From Candidatus Adiutrix sp. (GTDB lineage Bacteria; Desulfobacterota; Desulfarculia; Adiutricales; Adiutricaceae), in contig JAITVE010000237.1 in the NCBI GenBank assembly GCA_031285975.1, forward strand, positions 1-5,625: a DNA stretch of 5,625 bases, in the 5' to 3' direction. Below are positions 1-5,045 of this stretch, piece after piece. Under the pieces are notes generated by a model. It worked only from the letters and a program-made list of their open reading frames with translations. It was not told the DNA's origin and did not search any database. The position numbers and the translations under genes were made by a program. How positions within the stretch are numbered: position 1 is the first letter of the stretch; each line of letters opens with the position of its first letter.

Positions 1-1492
1 AGTCCCAGACGTTTTCCATGTGCGGGTTTTTCTGGTAATAGACCATCAGCTTATGCTTGTTGCCCAGGGAGTCATAGATGTCCATAGGCTCCACGTGGGT
101 ATAATTTTCCTGGTCGATATAGGGGGTCTCCTGGGCGTTCCAGGCCCCGGCAAAACCGTTGCCTTCCAACTGCCAGTTGGTGAGGTTGGCTTCGATGACC
201 TCGCGGGTGTTGTCATACACCGTGCGGTAGGTTTTATCGTAGGCTTCGCGCCCGGCGGCTTCCGCCTCGGCCAAGGCTGCGGATTTAGCCACCAGCTTGA
301 TGGACTCGAACTCACCCTCGGTCATCAAACCGGCCTCGCGCTGGGCTTGAGTCAGTGCGGTGCCGCCAATGTTGCCGTTGGACACCATTTTCAGGTCATC
401 CCAATCGGTCACAGGGTTCGCAGGGGGAGCAGGATTGTTGTAACGCCTGTTAAATTCATCCAAAAAGGCGGAGTTGTAGGCCGATGAAGCGCTCCAGGTG
501 ATATCCGCGCTGTTGGCTGTGCTGTTGCCGCCAGCAGCAGCAAAGGCCGCCGCGTTGATTTGCTCGAACTCGCTCTCGGTCATGTACCCATTACTACGGG
601 CGTTGACGGTGATGTTCCTGCCGTCGGTCACCACTTGAAGATTAGCCAGGTCGCCCATGGTCAACGGGGGGTCGGTACGGGCAGGGTTATTCAGTGCATT
701 GAATGCGTCCAAGAACTCTTGCTGATACCCAGCTCCTCCCGTTAATAAAGTGGCGGGCCAGTCGATGTCCTTGATGACCCCCGCGCCGGACAAAGCGGCT
801 TTATTCTCCGAAGGCAATGCGGGATCAGCTTTGGCTATGCCGTCGGCGCTGGTGTAGGTGGCGTTGATGGCGATATCGCGGTCGATCTCAGCGTCCGCCA
901 CGGCCATGCGGTCGGCGTAGTCGTGCGTCATTTCGTTTTCGCGGTAGATATAGGCCGGTTTGTCGCGCGCGTCAAGGTTGTTGACCGCTTTGATGGTGGA
1001 AGTGGCCACCGGGGGGGCGTTCATAACGGTGATCTTCACGTCGGTGAGGGCCCCGATTTTGGTGGATTCCTTGCCCGGCTTGGGGATGGACATCTGCCAG
1101 CCCTGAAGGATGTTGCCCGAGGGGTCTTCCATCTGGCCGTCTTTGGTGAGGGTGAACACCCCGGCCCGGGTGTAATAGGTGCCGCCGTCCACAGGGTTGC
1201 GCACCTGGAAAAAGCCGTCCCCGGCAATGGCCATGTCGGTATCCTGGGCCGAGCTCATGAACGCGCCCTGGGTGAACATGGACTGGATGGTGGAGACCTT
1301 CACGCCGCAGCCGCGCTGGTTGGCCTTGCCGCCGGAATAGTAATTCTGGCTGATAAGGTCTTCATAGTTGGTGCGCATGGCCTTGAAGCCCACGGTGCTG
1401 ACGTTGGCGATGTTGTTGCTGATGGTCTGCATACCGGTGCCCAGGGCCGAGAGACCCGTAACCGCCGTATACATGGCGCTGTTGATGGACAT
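1..1492 (-). CDS. flgE: Flagellar hook protein FlgE, partial (C-terminus beyond left edge)
   Basis: FlgE is the subunit of the extracellular flagellar hook, exported by the flagellar type III apparatus and polymerised beneath the FlgD cap. The frame is open for 497 codons from ATG 1490-1492 to the window edge. Residues 1-50 carry the axial-protein N-terminus (GLSALGTGMQTISNNIANVS, then TVGFK). QGAFMSSAQDTDMAIAGDGFF (73-94) and YYTRAGVFTLTKDG (107-119) are typical of FlgE/FlgG-type proteins. YDSLGNKHKLMVYY (473-486) matches the FlgE motif that opens the D2 region. Between NNLDAR (171-176) and that motif lie about 295 residues, where enteric FlgE, as I recall, has only a few tens. This insertion holds two tandem modules (residues 242-329 and 330-about 415). 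The start is fixed by AGGAGG five bases upstream. It is probably co-transcribed with flgD, after a 157-base gap. The flgE call is very secure; the role of the insertion is unknown. Confidence 0.96.
   Translation of the reverse strand, partial: MSINSAMYTAVTGLSALGTGMQTISNNIANVSTVGFKAMRTNYEDLISQNYYSGGKANQRGCGVKVSTIQSMFTQGAFMSSAQDTDMAIAGDGFFQVRNPVDGGTYYTRAGVFTLTKDGQMEDPSGNILQGWQMSIPKPGKESTKIGALTDVKITVMNAPPVATSTIKAVNNLDARDKPAYIYRENEMTHDYADRMAVADAEIDRDIAINATYTSADGIAKADPALPSENKAALSGAGVIKDIDWPATLLTGGAGYQQEFLDAFNALNNPARTDPPLTMGDLANLQVVTDGRNITVNARSNGYMTESEFEQINAAAFAAAGGNSTANSADITWSASSAYNSAFLDEFNRRYNNPAPPANPVTDWDDLKMVSNGNIGGTALTQAQREAGLMTEGEFESIKLVAKSAALAEAEAAGREAYDKTYRTVYDNTREVIEANLTNWQLEGNGFAGAWNAQETPYIDQENYTHVEPMDIYDSLGNKHKLMVYYQKNPHMENVWD
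248..505 (-). repeat. FlgE insertion module B (residues 330-about 415)
   Basis: This is the second copy of the module. It starts at DITW, followed by YNSAFLDEFN, NNPA, DWDDLKMVSNG and LMTEGEFESI (389-398), in the same order as module A. It then runs into an Ala/Glu-rich, probably helical segment (AKSAALAEAEAAGREAYDK). The end is approximate because similarity fades after the EFESI motif. The motif GLMTEGEFE superficially resembles the ITEEEFE core of SHOCT-type short domains; this is resemblance only, not an assignment. Confidence 0.7.
506..769 (-). repeat. FlgE insertion module A (residues 242-329)
   Basis: This is the first of two diverged tandem modules in the central insertion of FlgE. 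It starts at DIDW, followed by YQQEFLDAFN, NNPA, a DLANLQVVTDG segment and MTESEFEQI (304-312). The tyrosine after DIDW is residue 256 and its counterpart in module B is residue 339, an offset of 83 residues. The DNA for the MTESEFEQI segment matches module B at 19 of 21 bases over the best stretch (ctcgaactc..ctcggtcat). Two successive TTA leucine codons (249-250) are atypical for this GC-rich DNA. Confidence 0.75.
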
Positions 1493-1497
1493 AGTTT

Positions 1498-1503
1498 CCT
1501 CCT
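1498..1503 (-). promoter_or_regulatory. flgE ribosome binding site
   Basis: A perfect AGGAGG on the minus strand lies five bases before ATG 1492. It fixes the flgE start and suggests strong translation, as expected for a hook subunit made in over a hundred copies per flagellum. Confidence 0.9.
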
Positions 1504-1555
1504 GGCTGGTACAGGGCTGGGGCGCGAATCAGTTTGTTCTCGGCCAAGCTGCCTG

Positions 1556-1580
1556 TATGCCGCCGCAGTTCGGCGGCGTA
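1556..1580 (-). other. Strong stem-loop in flgE leader
   Basis: The arms GCCGCCG (1559-1565) and CGGCGGC (1571-1577) enclose a five-base loop. Outside them, 1556-1558 pair with 1578-1580 through one wobble and two Watson-Crick pairs. The structure sits about 50 bases before the flgE ribosome binding site and lacks a trailing U-run. A role as an mRNA stabiliser or processing site is inference. Confidence 0.5.
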
Positions 1581-1649
1581 ATGCCCCTCTGGGGCTCTAT
1601 ACGAGAGAGAGTCGTGACGGTCTCGCCCCGTCGCGGCTAGTAAAAGATT

Positions 1650-2462
1650 TTAGGGAGCTTCGGGCTCTTCGGGTTCTTCAGGCTCCTCGGGCTCTTCCGG
1701 CTCCTCTGGTGTTTCGGGAGCCGTGTTGCCGCCCCCGTTATCCGCGGGAGCGGCGGGTTTGCCTTCCAGAATCTGGAGCACCTGGCCGAGCATCATGCTG
1801 GCGTTGCCCATGTGGATGATGGGTTCGCCGTTCGCGTCAAAAGAGACGCTGGTGATTTTGCCGGAAACCTGCGGGTACACGCCGTCGCTCAGGGCCGCGC
1901 CGTCCATGCCGGTGGCCACCACCTGGAATTTATACGCGCCGTCGTCCAGGGCCTGGCCCCGGTTGTTTTTGCCGTCAAAGCCGAGGGGATGCTCACCGGC
2001 GGTGACGCGGCCAAGGTCAATGGAGCGGACGGAATCGCCGTTGGCGTTCACAACGTAGACGGTGACGAAGCAGGGCTCGGTGACGATGAGGCTGGCGTCG
2101 AAATCGCTCTTGCCGTCGGTGACGCTCAGTTGGTCGTTTTCCGCCAGCACTTCCTTGCCAATCATGGAAAGGGTCTGGAACTGGTTCTGGGCCTGGATGT
2201 AGCCGGTCATGGTTTCAATGCCGGTGGTGACGTTGGCCAGCTGCTCCAACTGTGAGAACTGGGCCAGCTGGGCGGTCATTTCCGTATTTTCCATGGGGTT
2301 CATGGGGTCTTGGTTCTGAAGCTGGGTCAAGAGCAGCAGCAGGAAGGAGTCTTTGCCCATCTGGCGCTCAGAGCCGTCCGTGACCGGCACGGTATCCTTT
2401 GTCCAGGCCGGGAGCGGCTTCTGGTTGCCCGAGGGGGGCGTGCTGGCGGGGATAACTGGCAT
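1650..2462 (-). CDS. flgD: Flagellar hook capping/assembly protein FlgD
   Basis: FlgD is the scaffold cap at the tip of the growing hook; it promotes FlgE polymerisation and is not kept in the finished flagellum. The protein is 270 residues, slightly longer than enteric FlgD (about 230). Residues 36-82 carry the family's N-terminal signature (GKDSFLLLLLTQLQNQDPMN, then AQLAQFSQLEQLANV). Residues 132-184 form the FlgD Ig-like fold region (VTVYVVNANGDSVRSIDLG, then GFDGKNNRG and DDGAYKFQVVA), flanked by strands expected of the Tudor-like domain (VLAENDQLSV and GKITSVSFDANGEPI). The last 35 residues are Pro/Ala/Gly-rich and end in five EEP triplets plus EAP, absent from textbook FlgD. ATG 2462 is preceded by AAGGAG at five-base spacing. 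fliK lies 95 bases upstream and flgE 157 bases downstream, all one strand, so one operon is likely. Confidence 0.96.
   Translation of the reverse strand: MPVIPASTPPSGNQKPLPAWTKDTVPVTDGSERQMGKDSFLLLLLTQLQNQDPMNPMENTEMTAQLAQFSQLEQLANVTTGIETMTGYIQAQNQFQTLSMIGKEVLAENDQLSVTDGKSDFDASLIVTEPCFVTVYVVNANGDSVRSIDLGRVTAGEHPLGFDGKNNRGQALDDGAYKFQVVATGMDGAALSDGVYPQVSGKITSVSFDANGEPIIHMGNASMMLGQVLQILEGKPAAPADNGGGNTAPETPEEPEEPEEPEEPEEPEAP
1653..1712 (-). repeat. 9-bp tandem repeat encoding the (Glu-Glu-Pro)n tail of FlgD
   Basis: Nine-base units, read on the plus strand as variants of gggctcttc, encode five consecutive EEP triplets followed by EAP and the TAA stop. Codons alternate GAA/GAG and CCC/CCT/CCG/CCA, so copies have drifted in sequence while the peptide is kept. 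That suggests selection on the peptide rather than a fresh slippage event. The tail is strongly acidic and probably extended. Confidence 0.85.
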
Positions 2463-2557
2463 AATGACTCCTTGCCCCGGTGGGGGCCTTACTCCGTCGC
2501 AACGGCGGTGATGCTCTGGCGGTTCAGCCGAGACCGGCTGCGTTGCGCCTCAAAATT
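2463..2557 (-). other. fliK-flgD spacer with inverted repeats
   Basis: This is a 95-base non-coding gap. GCCCC/GGGGC (2474-2487, loop of four) touches the flgD Shine-Dalgarno site. CAGCCG/CGGCTG (2525-2540, loop of four) is a perfect 6-pair hairpin. The arms CGCAACG (2498-2504) and CGTTGCG (2541-2547) could close a larger stem around that hairpin, stacking on it directly. No T-run follows any stem, so transcription probably continues into flgD. I see no internal promoter. Confidence 0.5.
2468..2473 (-). promoter_or_regulatory. flgD ribosome binding site
   Basis: AAGGAG on the minus strand lies five bases before ATG 2462 and decides the flgD start. A short stem-loop (2474-2487) directly abuts its 5' side. 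Confidence 0.88.
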
Positions 2558-4663
2558 TTATATTACCCGATACACCGCGCCCTGGTGAGCGGCGGAAGTA
2601 TTTTCACTGGACGGCTGATTCTTTTCGGCCTGTTCTTGTAAACTCTTCAAGTCGGCGAACTCAGTGTGGCCGTTTTCCTGGTCGTCAAAGGCCAGGGTGA
2701 GGTTGCTTATTTCCACCCCGCCTTCGGCCAGCGCGGTTTTCAGGGATTCAATTTCGCCGCTCAGGGCCTCATAGGTTTCGCGGTTCTGGGCCCGGATGTG
2801 CGCCACAAGCTGGTCGCCCTGAACTTTCAGTTCAATGTCCAGGCGGCCCATGTCCGCCGGGTTGAGGTTCATTTTCAGGCGGTGGACGCCCTTGCGGTGG
2901 CTGTAGGCGATTTTTTGGCTTATCTGCCTGGCCAACGATTCCTGGCTGGGGCCGCCGTAGCTCTGGGCGGCGGCCACGGTTTCAGCGGCGGCGGCGGGGG
3001 CGGCTTCGTTATTGACGGCGGCCATATTGTGGCGGAACTGCTCTTTCGAGTCACGCCCGTCCTGCTGCTGGCCGCCCTGCCCCGGCTGGCCGTTCTGGCC
3101 GCTATGCTGCCCGTTCTGCTCGCCCTGGCCGCCAAAGGCGGTATCCTGCCTGTTCAGGCCGGACACGCCGCCCCGCAGGGCCTGAAGGGCCGGGGACATG
3201 CGCGCGAAATCCTCGTCAATGTCCTGGTCGCCCAGGGCCTGGAGCTTCACCAGCGTTTCTTCAAAAACCGGCGCTTTCACCAGTTCCTGCTCGCGGGCGA
3301 TGTTGTCCAGAATATTTTTCACCAGCTTCATCTCCGCCCCGGTCACGGCCTTGGCGGGGGTGTTCTCCAAACCTTCCAGGAAGCTGAGAACGTCGCCCGT
3401 GGAAGCCTGGCCCCTGCTCTGCCCTTTGCCCTGGCCCAGCATGGCGGACATGCGGTCGAGGTCGCCCTCGCTCACGCCCATGGATTTCAGCATGGATTCC
3501 AAATTCCGCGCGTCCGTTTCCGTCAGGCAGGGGGCCAGGGGCCCGCCGCCCTCGGCGGTCAGCACGGGCCGCAGGTCGGCGGCGGTGATTTTTTCGCCAA
3601 GCTGAAACTGGCTGGTCAATTCGTCAATGGCTTCGGGCTTCACGCCCACGCCGCTGAGGAATTGGCCCAGGGCGGCCAGGCTTTCGGGGGTGATGTCCAG
3701 CCCGCGCTTGGGGCTTTTGCTGAGGTCGAGCTTTTCCAGCCGGGCGTACATATCTTTTATGGAGAAGCCGGAACCCGCCGCGCCGGAGATGAAACTGTCA
3801 ATCTCTTCATTGCTCACACCGCTGTCGGCCAGCACCTGGCCCAAATCGTTCAGGGCGGCTTTGTCGAGCTTTAAGTGTTCGCGGGCCGCGCCCAAACTGC
3901 TGAAAACATCGCGCAGGGCCTCGGCCGGGGAGTGGCTGTTCATCAGCGACGCGCCCGCCAGCATGGAATCGGCGGAAAGGCCGTCCTGCCCCATAACCAT
4001 CAAGCCCACGCCCACCTGCTTTTTGTAGGACTGCGGCAAATCCGCCTGGGCCGGAGAATTGGCGGAATTCTGGGCCACGGCCATTTCCACCATCTCCGCC
4101 GCGCCCGTCCAGCCGCGCTTGAAAGAGAACGCGCTGTCGGCGACTTCCGCCGCAACCTGCTGCGGGGCGGGCATGGCCACGGCCATCGGGGAACTCGTCA
4201 TTGCGGCCTGCCCCAGGGCCAGCGGGCCGCGGGCTTCCACGGCCTGGCCGAGCCCCTGCGGGGTGATACCGGCCGGGCGGGTGGTGTCCAGGGGAATGCG
4301 CGTAAAGGGCATGGCGTTCTTGGCGGCTTTGAGGCCTTTTAAGCCTTTGGCCACGGCGGCGTTTTGCATCAAAGCGTTGGCGGCGGCCCGGTTTTTCTTC
4401 GGCAGAATAGCGCTGGCCAGGCCGCTGGCCCGGCTGTTTTTAAGCGGGTTATTATTGGTCAAGGAATTGCTGACGTTATTCGTCAAGTTTTTGTTGGTCA
4501 GGACGGTCTGCACCAAGTCCCGATGGCCGGAGATTTTTTTCTGCGCCGCCGAAAGGGCCTCGGCAAAGGCTTCCCCGTCCGCGACCGGGCGGCTGAAAGC
4601 CGTTTCGCCGGTGAGGGACAGGTCGCCGATGGGGGCGCTTTTTAAGAGATTGGCTAAATCCAC
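2558..4663 (-). CDS. fliK: Flagellar hook-length control protein FliK
   Basis: FliK is the secreted molecular ruler that sets hook length and, through its C-terminal domain, switches the export gate FlhB to filament substrates. The chosen start, GTG 4661-4663, gives 701 residues (MDLANLLKSAPIG) and has GAGGAG seven bases upstream; the frame is open to 4717, but that start (a TTG) lies inside the sigma-54 promoter. The C-terminal Flg_hook domain spans about 585-665: VHRLKMNLNPADMGRLDIEL, then AHIRAQNRETYEALSG and LKTALAEGGVEISNLTL. The middle (266-478) holds three clear and one weak helical repeat. Residues 511-536 are a Gln/Gly linker, 554-566 Ala-rich, and 55-72 an Asn-rich LTNN repeat. At 701 residues it is far longer than Salmonella FliK (405). 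Sequence outside the C-terminus is poorly conserved in this family, so the call rests on that domain and on adjacent flgD and flgE. Confidence 0.93.
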   Translation of the reverse strand: MDLANLLKSAPIGDLSLTGETAFSRPVADGEAFAEALSAAQKKISGHRDLVQTVLTNKNLTNNVSNSLTNNNPLKNSRASGLASAILPKKNRAAANALMQNAAVAKGLKGLKAAKNAMPFTRIPLDTTRPAGITPQGLGQAVEARGPLALGQAAMTSSPMAVAMPAPQQVAAEVADSAFSFKRGWTGAAEMVEMAVAQNSANSPAQADLPQSYKKQVGVGLMVMGQDGLSADSMLAGASLMNSHSPAEALRDVFSSLGAAREHLKLDKAALNDLGQVLADSGVSNEEIDSFISGAAGSGFSIKDMYARLEKLDLSKSPKRGLDITPESLAALGQFLSGVGVKPEAIDELTSQFQLGEKITAADLRPVLTAEGGGPLAPCLTETDARNLESMLKSMGVSEGDLDRMSAMLGQGKGQSRGQASTGDVLSFLEGLENTPAKAVTGAEMKLVKNILDNIAREQELVKAPVFEETLVKLQALGDQDIDEDFARMSPALQALRGGVSGLNRQDTAFGGQGEQNGQHSGQNGQPGQGGQQQDGRDSKEQFRHNMAAVNNEAAPAAAAETVAAAQSYGGPSQESLARQISQKIAYSHRKGVHRLKMNLNPADMGRLDIELKVQGDQLVAHIRAQNRETYEALSGEIESLKTALAEGGVEISNLTLAFDDQENGHTEFADLKSLQEQAEKNQPSSENTSAAHQGAVYRVI
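3230..3868 (-). repeat. Three to four degenerate ~58-residue repeats in FliK
   Basis: The unit pattern is L..LGQ.L...GV....ID followed by a second helical stretch. Copies lie at residues 266-323 (LNDLGQVLADSGVSNEEID), 324-379 (LAALGQFLSGVGVKPEAID), 380-439 (ARNLESMLKSMGVSEGDLD) and, weakly, 440-478 (MKLVKNILDNIAREQEL). Starts are 58, 56 and 60 residues apart. Each of the first three is followed by a short segment with a second amphipathic helix (KDMYARLEKLD, AADLRPVLTAE, GDVLSFLEGLE). The fold is unknown; it looks like tandem helical hairpins. Confidence 0.65.
4448..4501 (-). repeat. Asn-rich LTNN repeat near the FliK N-terminus
   Basis: Residues 55-72 (LTNKNLTNNVSNSLTNNN) contain three LTN-starting units. 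The DNA is locally AT-rich (ttattggtcaa, ttattcgtcaa, ttgttggtcag on the plus strand). It sits in the N-terminal part that in FliK proteins carries the export signal and hook-interaction region. A direct role is not shown. Confidence 0.5.
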
Positions 4664-4670
4664 GGTTTTT

Positions 4671-4676
4671 CTCCTC
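4671..4676 (-). promoter_or_regulatory. fliK ribosome binding site
   Basis: GAGGAG on the minus strand lies seven bases before GTG 4663. No comparable site precedes the longer open frame, so this decides the fliK start. Confidence 0.8.
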
Positions 4677-4683
4677 GGAACCA

Positions 4684-4699
4684 GGCGGAGTCTTCCGCC
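4684..4699 (-). other. Leader hairpin upstream of fliK
   Basis: GGCGGA and TCCGCC form a perfect 6-pair stem with a four-base loop. It lies between the predicted transcription start (about 4702) and the fliK Shine-Dalgarno site, so it would sit almost at the 5' end of the mRNA. A 5'-end stem of this kind can protect mRNA from decay; that role is inference. Confidence 0.55.
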
Positions 4700-4712
4700 G
4701 CGCCCATGAATG

Positions 4713-4728
4713 TGCAACCCCTATGCCA
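4713..4728 (-). promoter_or_regulatory. Sigma-54 (RpoN) promoter of the fliK-flgD-flgE operon
   Basis: The minus strand reads TGGCATAGGGGTTGCA, matching the RpoN consensus TGGCAC-N5-TTGCA at all but one consensus base, with the diagnostic GG (4727-4726) and GC (4715-4714) separated by exactly ten bases. The predicted start is near 4702, giving a leader of about 40 bases before fliK. Sigma-54 control of hook genes through an FlrC/FleR-type activator is known in several flagellated proteobacteria. The activator gene is not in this window. Confidence 0.8.
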
Positions 4729-4784
4729 AACCCGGCCAAGCCGCATTTTTGACGAGCTGGCAGCGGCTCCCCATCGGCCACATC

Positions 4785-4820
4785 CACATATAACATGTTG
4801 TTTTTATTTATAATATAATC
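4785..4820. promoter_or_regulatory. AT-rich tract in the divergent region, candidate activator/IHF region or promoter
   Basis: This is a sharply AT-rich stretch in otherwise GC-rich DNA. It contains the palindrome AACATGTT (4792-4799) and two overlapping TATAAT hexamers (4809-4814 and 4814-4819) on the plus strand. It lies about 80-120 bases upstream of the predicted fliK transcription start, the usual distance for sigma-54 enhancer or DNA-bending sites. The plus-strand TATAAT lacks a convincing -35 box. Either role is inference. Confidence 0.35.
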
Positions 4821-4845
4821 TTCGACGGCGGGCGGCGCTCTCAAA

Positions 4846-4864
4846 GGGCCGGGCCGGGCCGGGC
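4846..4864. repeat. GGGCC pentanucleotide tandem repeat
   Basis: About 3.8 head-to-tail copies of GGGCC lie in the non-coding divergent region. Each unit contains the self-complementary GGCC. It could be a slippage-prone tract; no function is evident. Confidence 0.6.
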
Positions 4865-4874
4865 TAGGCAAAAA

Positions 4875-4906
4875 GCTCCGAAAGCCGGGGCGGGAGGTAT
4901 TTTTTT
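4875..4906 (+). terminator. Weak terminator-like hairpin followed by T7
   Basis: GCTCCG (4875-4880) pairs with CGGGGC (4886-4891) with one G-U wobble and a five-base loop. A run of seven T (4900-4906) follows, but eight bases after the stem, farther than in a standard intrinsic terminator. No gene would be terminated by it in this direction unless a short RNA starts at the upstream TATAAT tract. Confidence 0.2.
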
Positions 4907-4925
4907 CCCCCGAGCGTCAACAGTC

Positions 4926-4954
4926 TTGCCGTCCGGCCCGCCGCGTGATAAATT
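4926..4954 (+). promoter_or_regulatory. Candidate sigma-70-type promoter for the nitroreductase gene
   Basis: TTGCCG (4926-4931) is followed, after 17 bases, by TAAATT (4949-4954). Each hexamer matches the consensus at four of six bases. The start would be near 4961, giving a leader of about 85 bases. This is the best-spaced pair I found ahead of 5046, but it is weak. Confidence 0.25.
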
Positions 4955-5045
4955 AGCGCCTGGCACGAAACGGCTTCACCACGCCGATTTGATGAAAAAC
5001 CGGCGGCAGTAAATTGACGCGGCATAGGCCGGGAAAGGGACGATC

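Larger units (their letters stand above)
1493..1649 (-). other. flgD-flgE spacer with serial inverted repeats
   Basis: This 157-base non-coding gap holds several inverted repeats. At 1614-1634 is a 7-pair stem (GACGG/CCGTC core, one wobble, 7-base loop). At about 1601-1615 is a weak ACGA/TCGT stem. At 1583-1595 GCCCC/GGGGC encloses a 3-base loop. At 1556-1580 GCCGCCG/CGGCGGC with a 5-base loop extends to 10 pairs with one wobble. None is followed by a T-run in the transcribed direction, so these are not classical terminators. I found no sigma-54 element with GG-N10-GC spacing here, so flgE is probably read from upstream. RNA processing or stability elements are possible. Confidence 0.5.

Noticed and set aside
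1362..1547. Minus-strand 61-codon frame overlapping the flgE start
   Set aside because: It begins with TTG without a ribosome binding site and is out of frame with flgE, whose own start is well supported.
1653..1712. The 9-bp repeat in flgD as a CRISPR or mobile-element repeat
   Set aside because: Units are contiguous, in frame and encode EEP. There are no spacers, terminal inverted repeats or transposase.
923..1819. Long plus-strand open frame (298 codons) opposite flgE and flgD
   Set aside because: It is antisense to clear flagellar genes, spans the non-coding spacer, shows no family motif and has no ribosome binding site. It is a GC-rich shadow frame.
2666..3874. Plus-strand open frame of 402 codons opposite fliK
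   Set aside because: Its His/Gly/Ala/Val-rich, low-complexity composition is typical of the antisense of a GC-rich gene. The Flg_hook domain on the other strand is decisive.
4654..4707. 17-codon upstream ORF (ATG 4707) overlapping the fliK start
   Set aside because: It has no Shine-Dalgarno site, lies almost at the predicted mRNA 5' end and is short enough to arise by chance.
4875..4891. Minus-strand reading of the 4875-4891 hairpin as a terminator with a T5 run
   Set aside because: On the minus strand the wobble becomes a C-A mismatch, the T-run is short, and no gene lies upstream to be terminated.
4961..4977. Second sigma-54-like sequence on the plus strand, TGGCACGAAACGGCTT, before the nitroreductase
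   Set aside because: The GG and GC are only nine bases apart instead of ten and the TTGC block is absent. Sigma-54 promoters tolerate spacing changes poorly.
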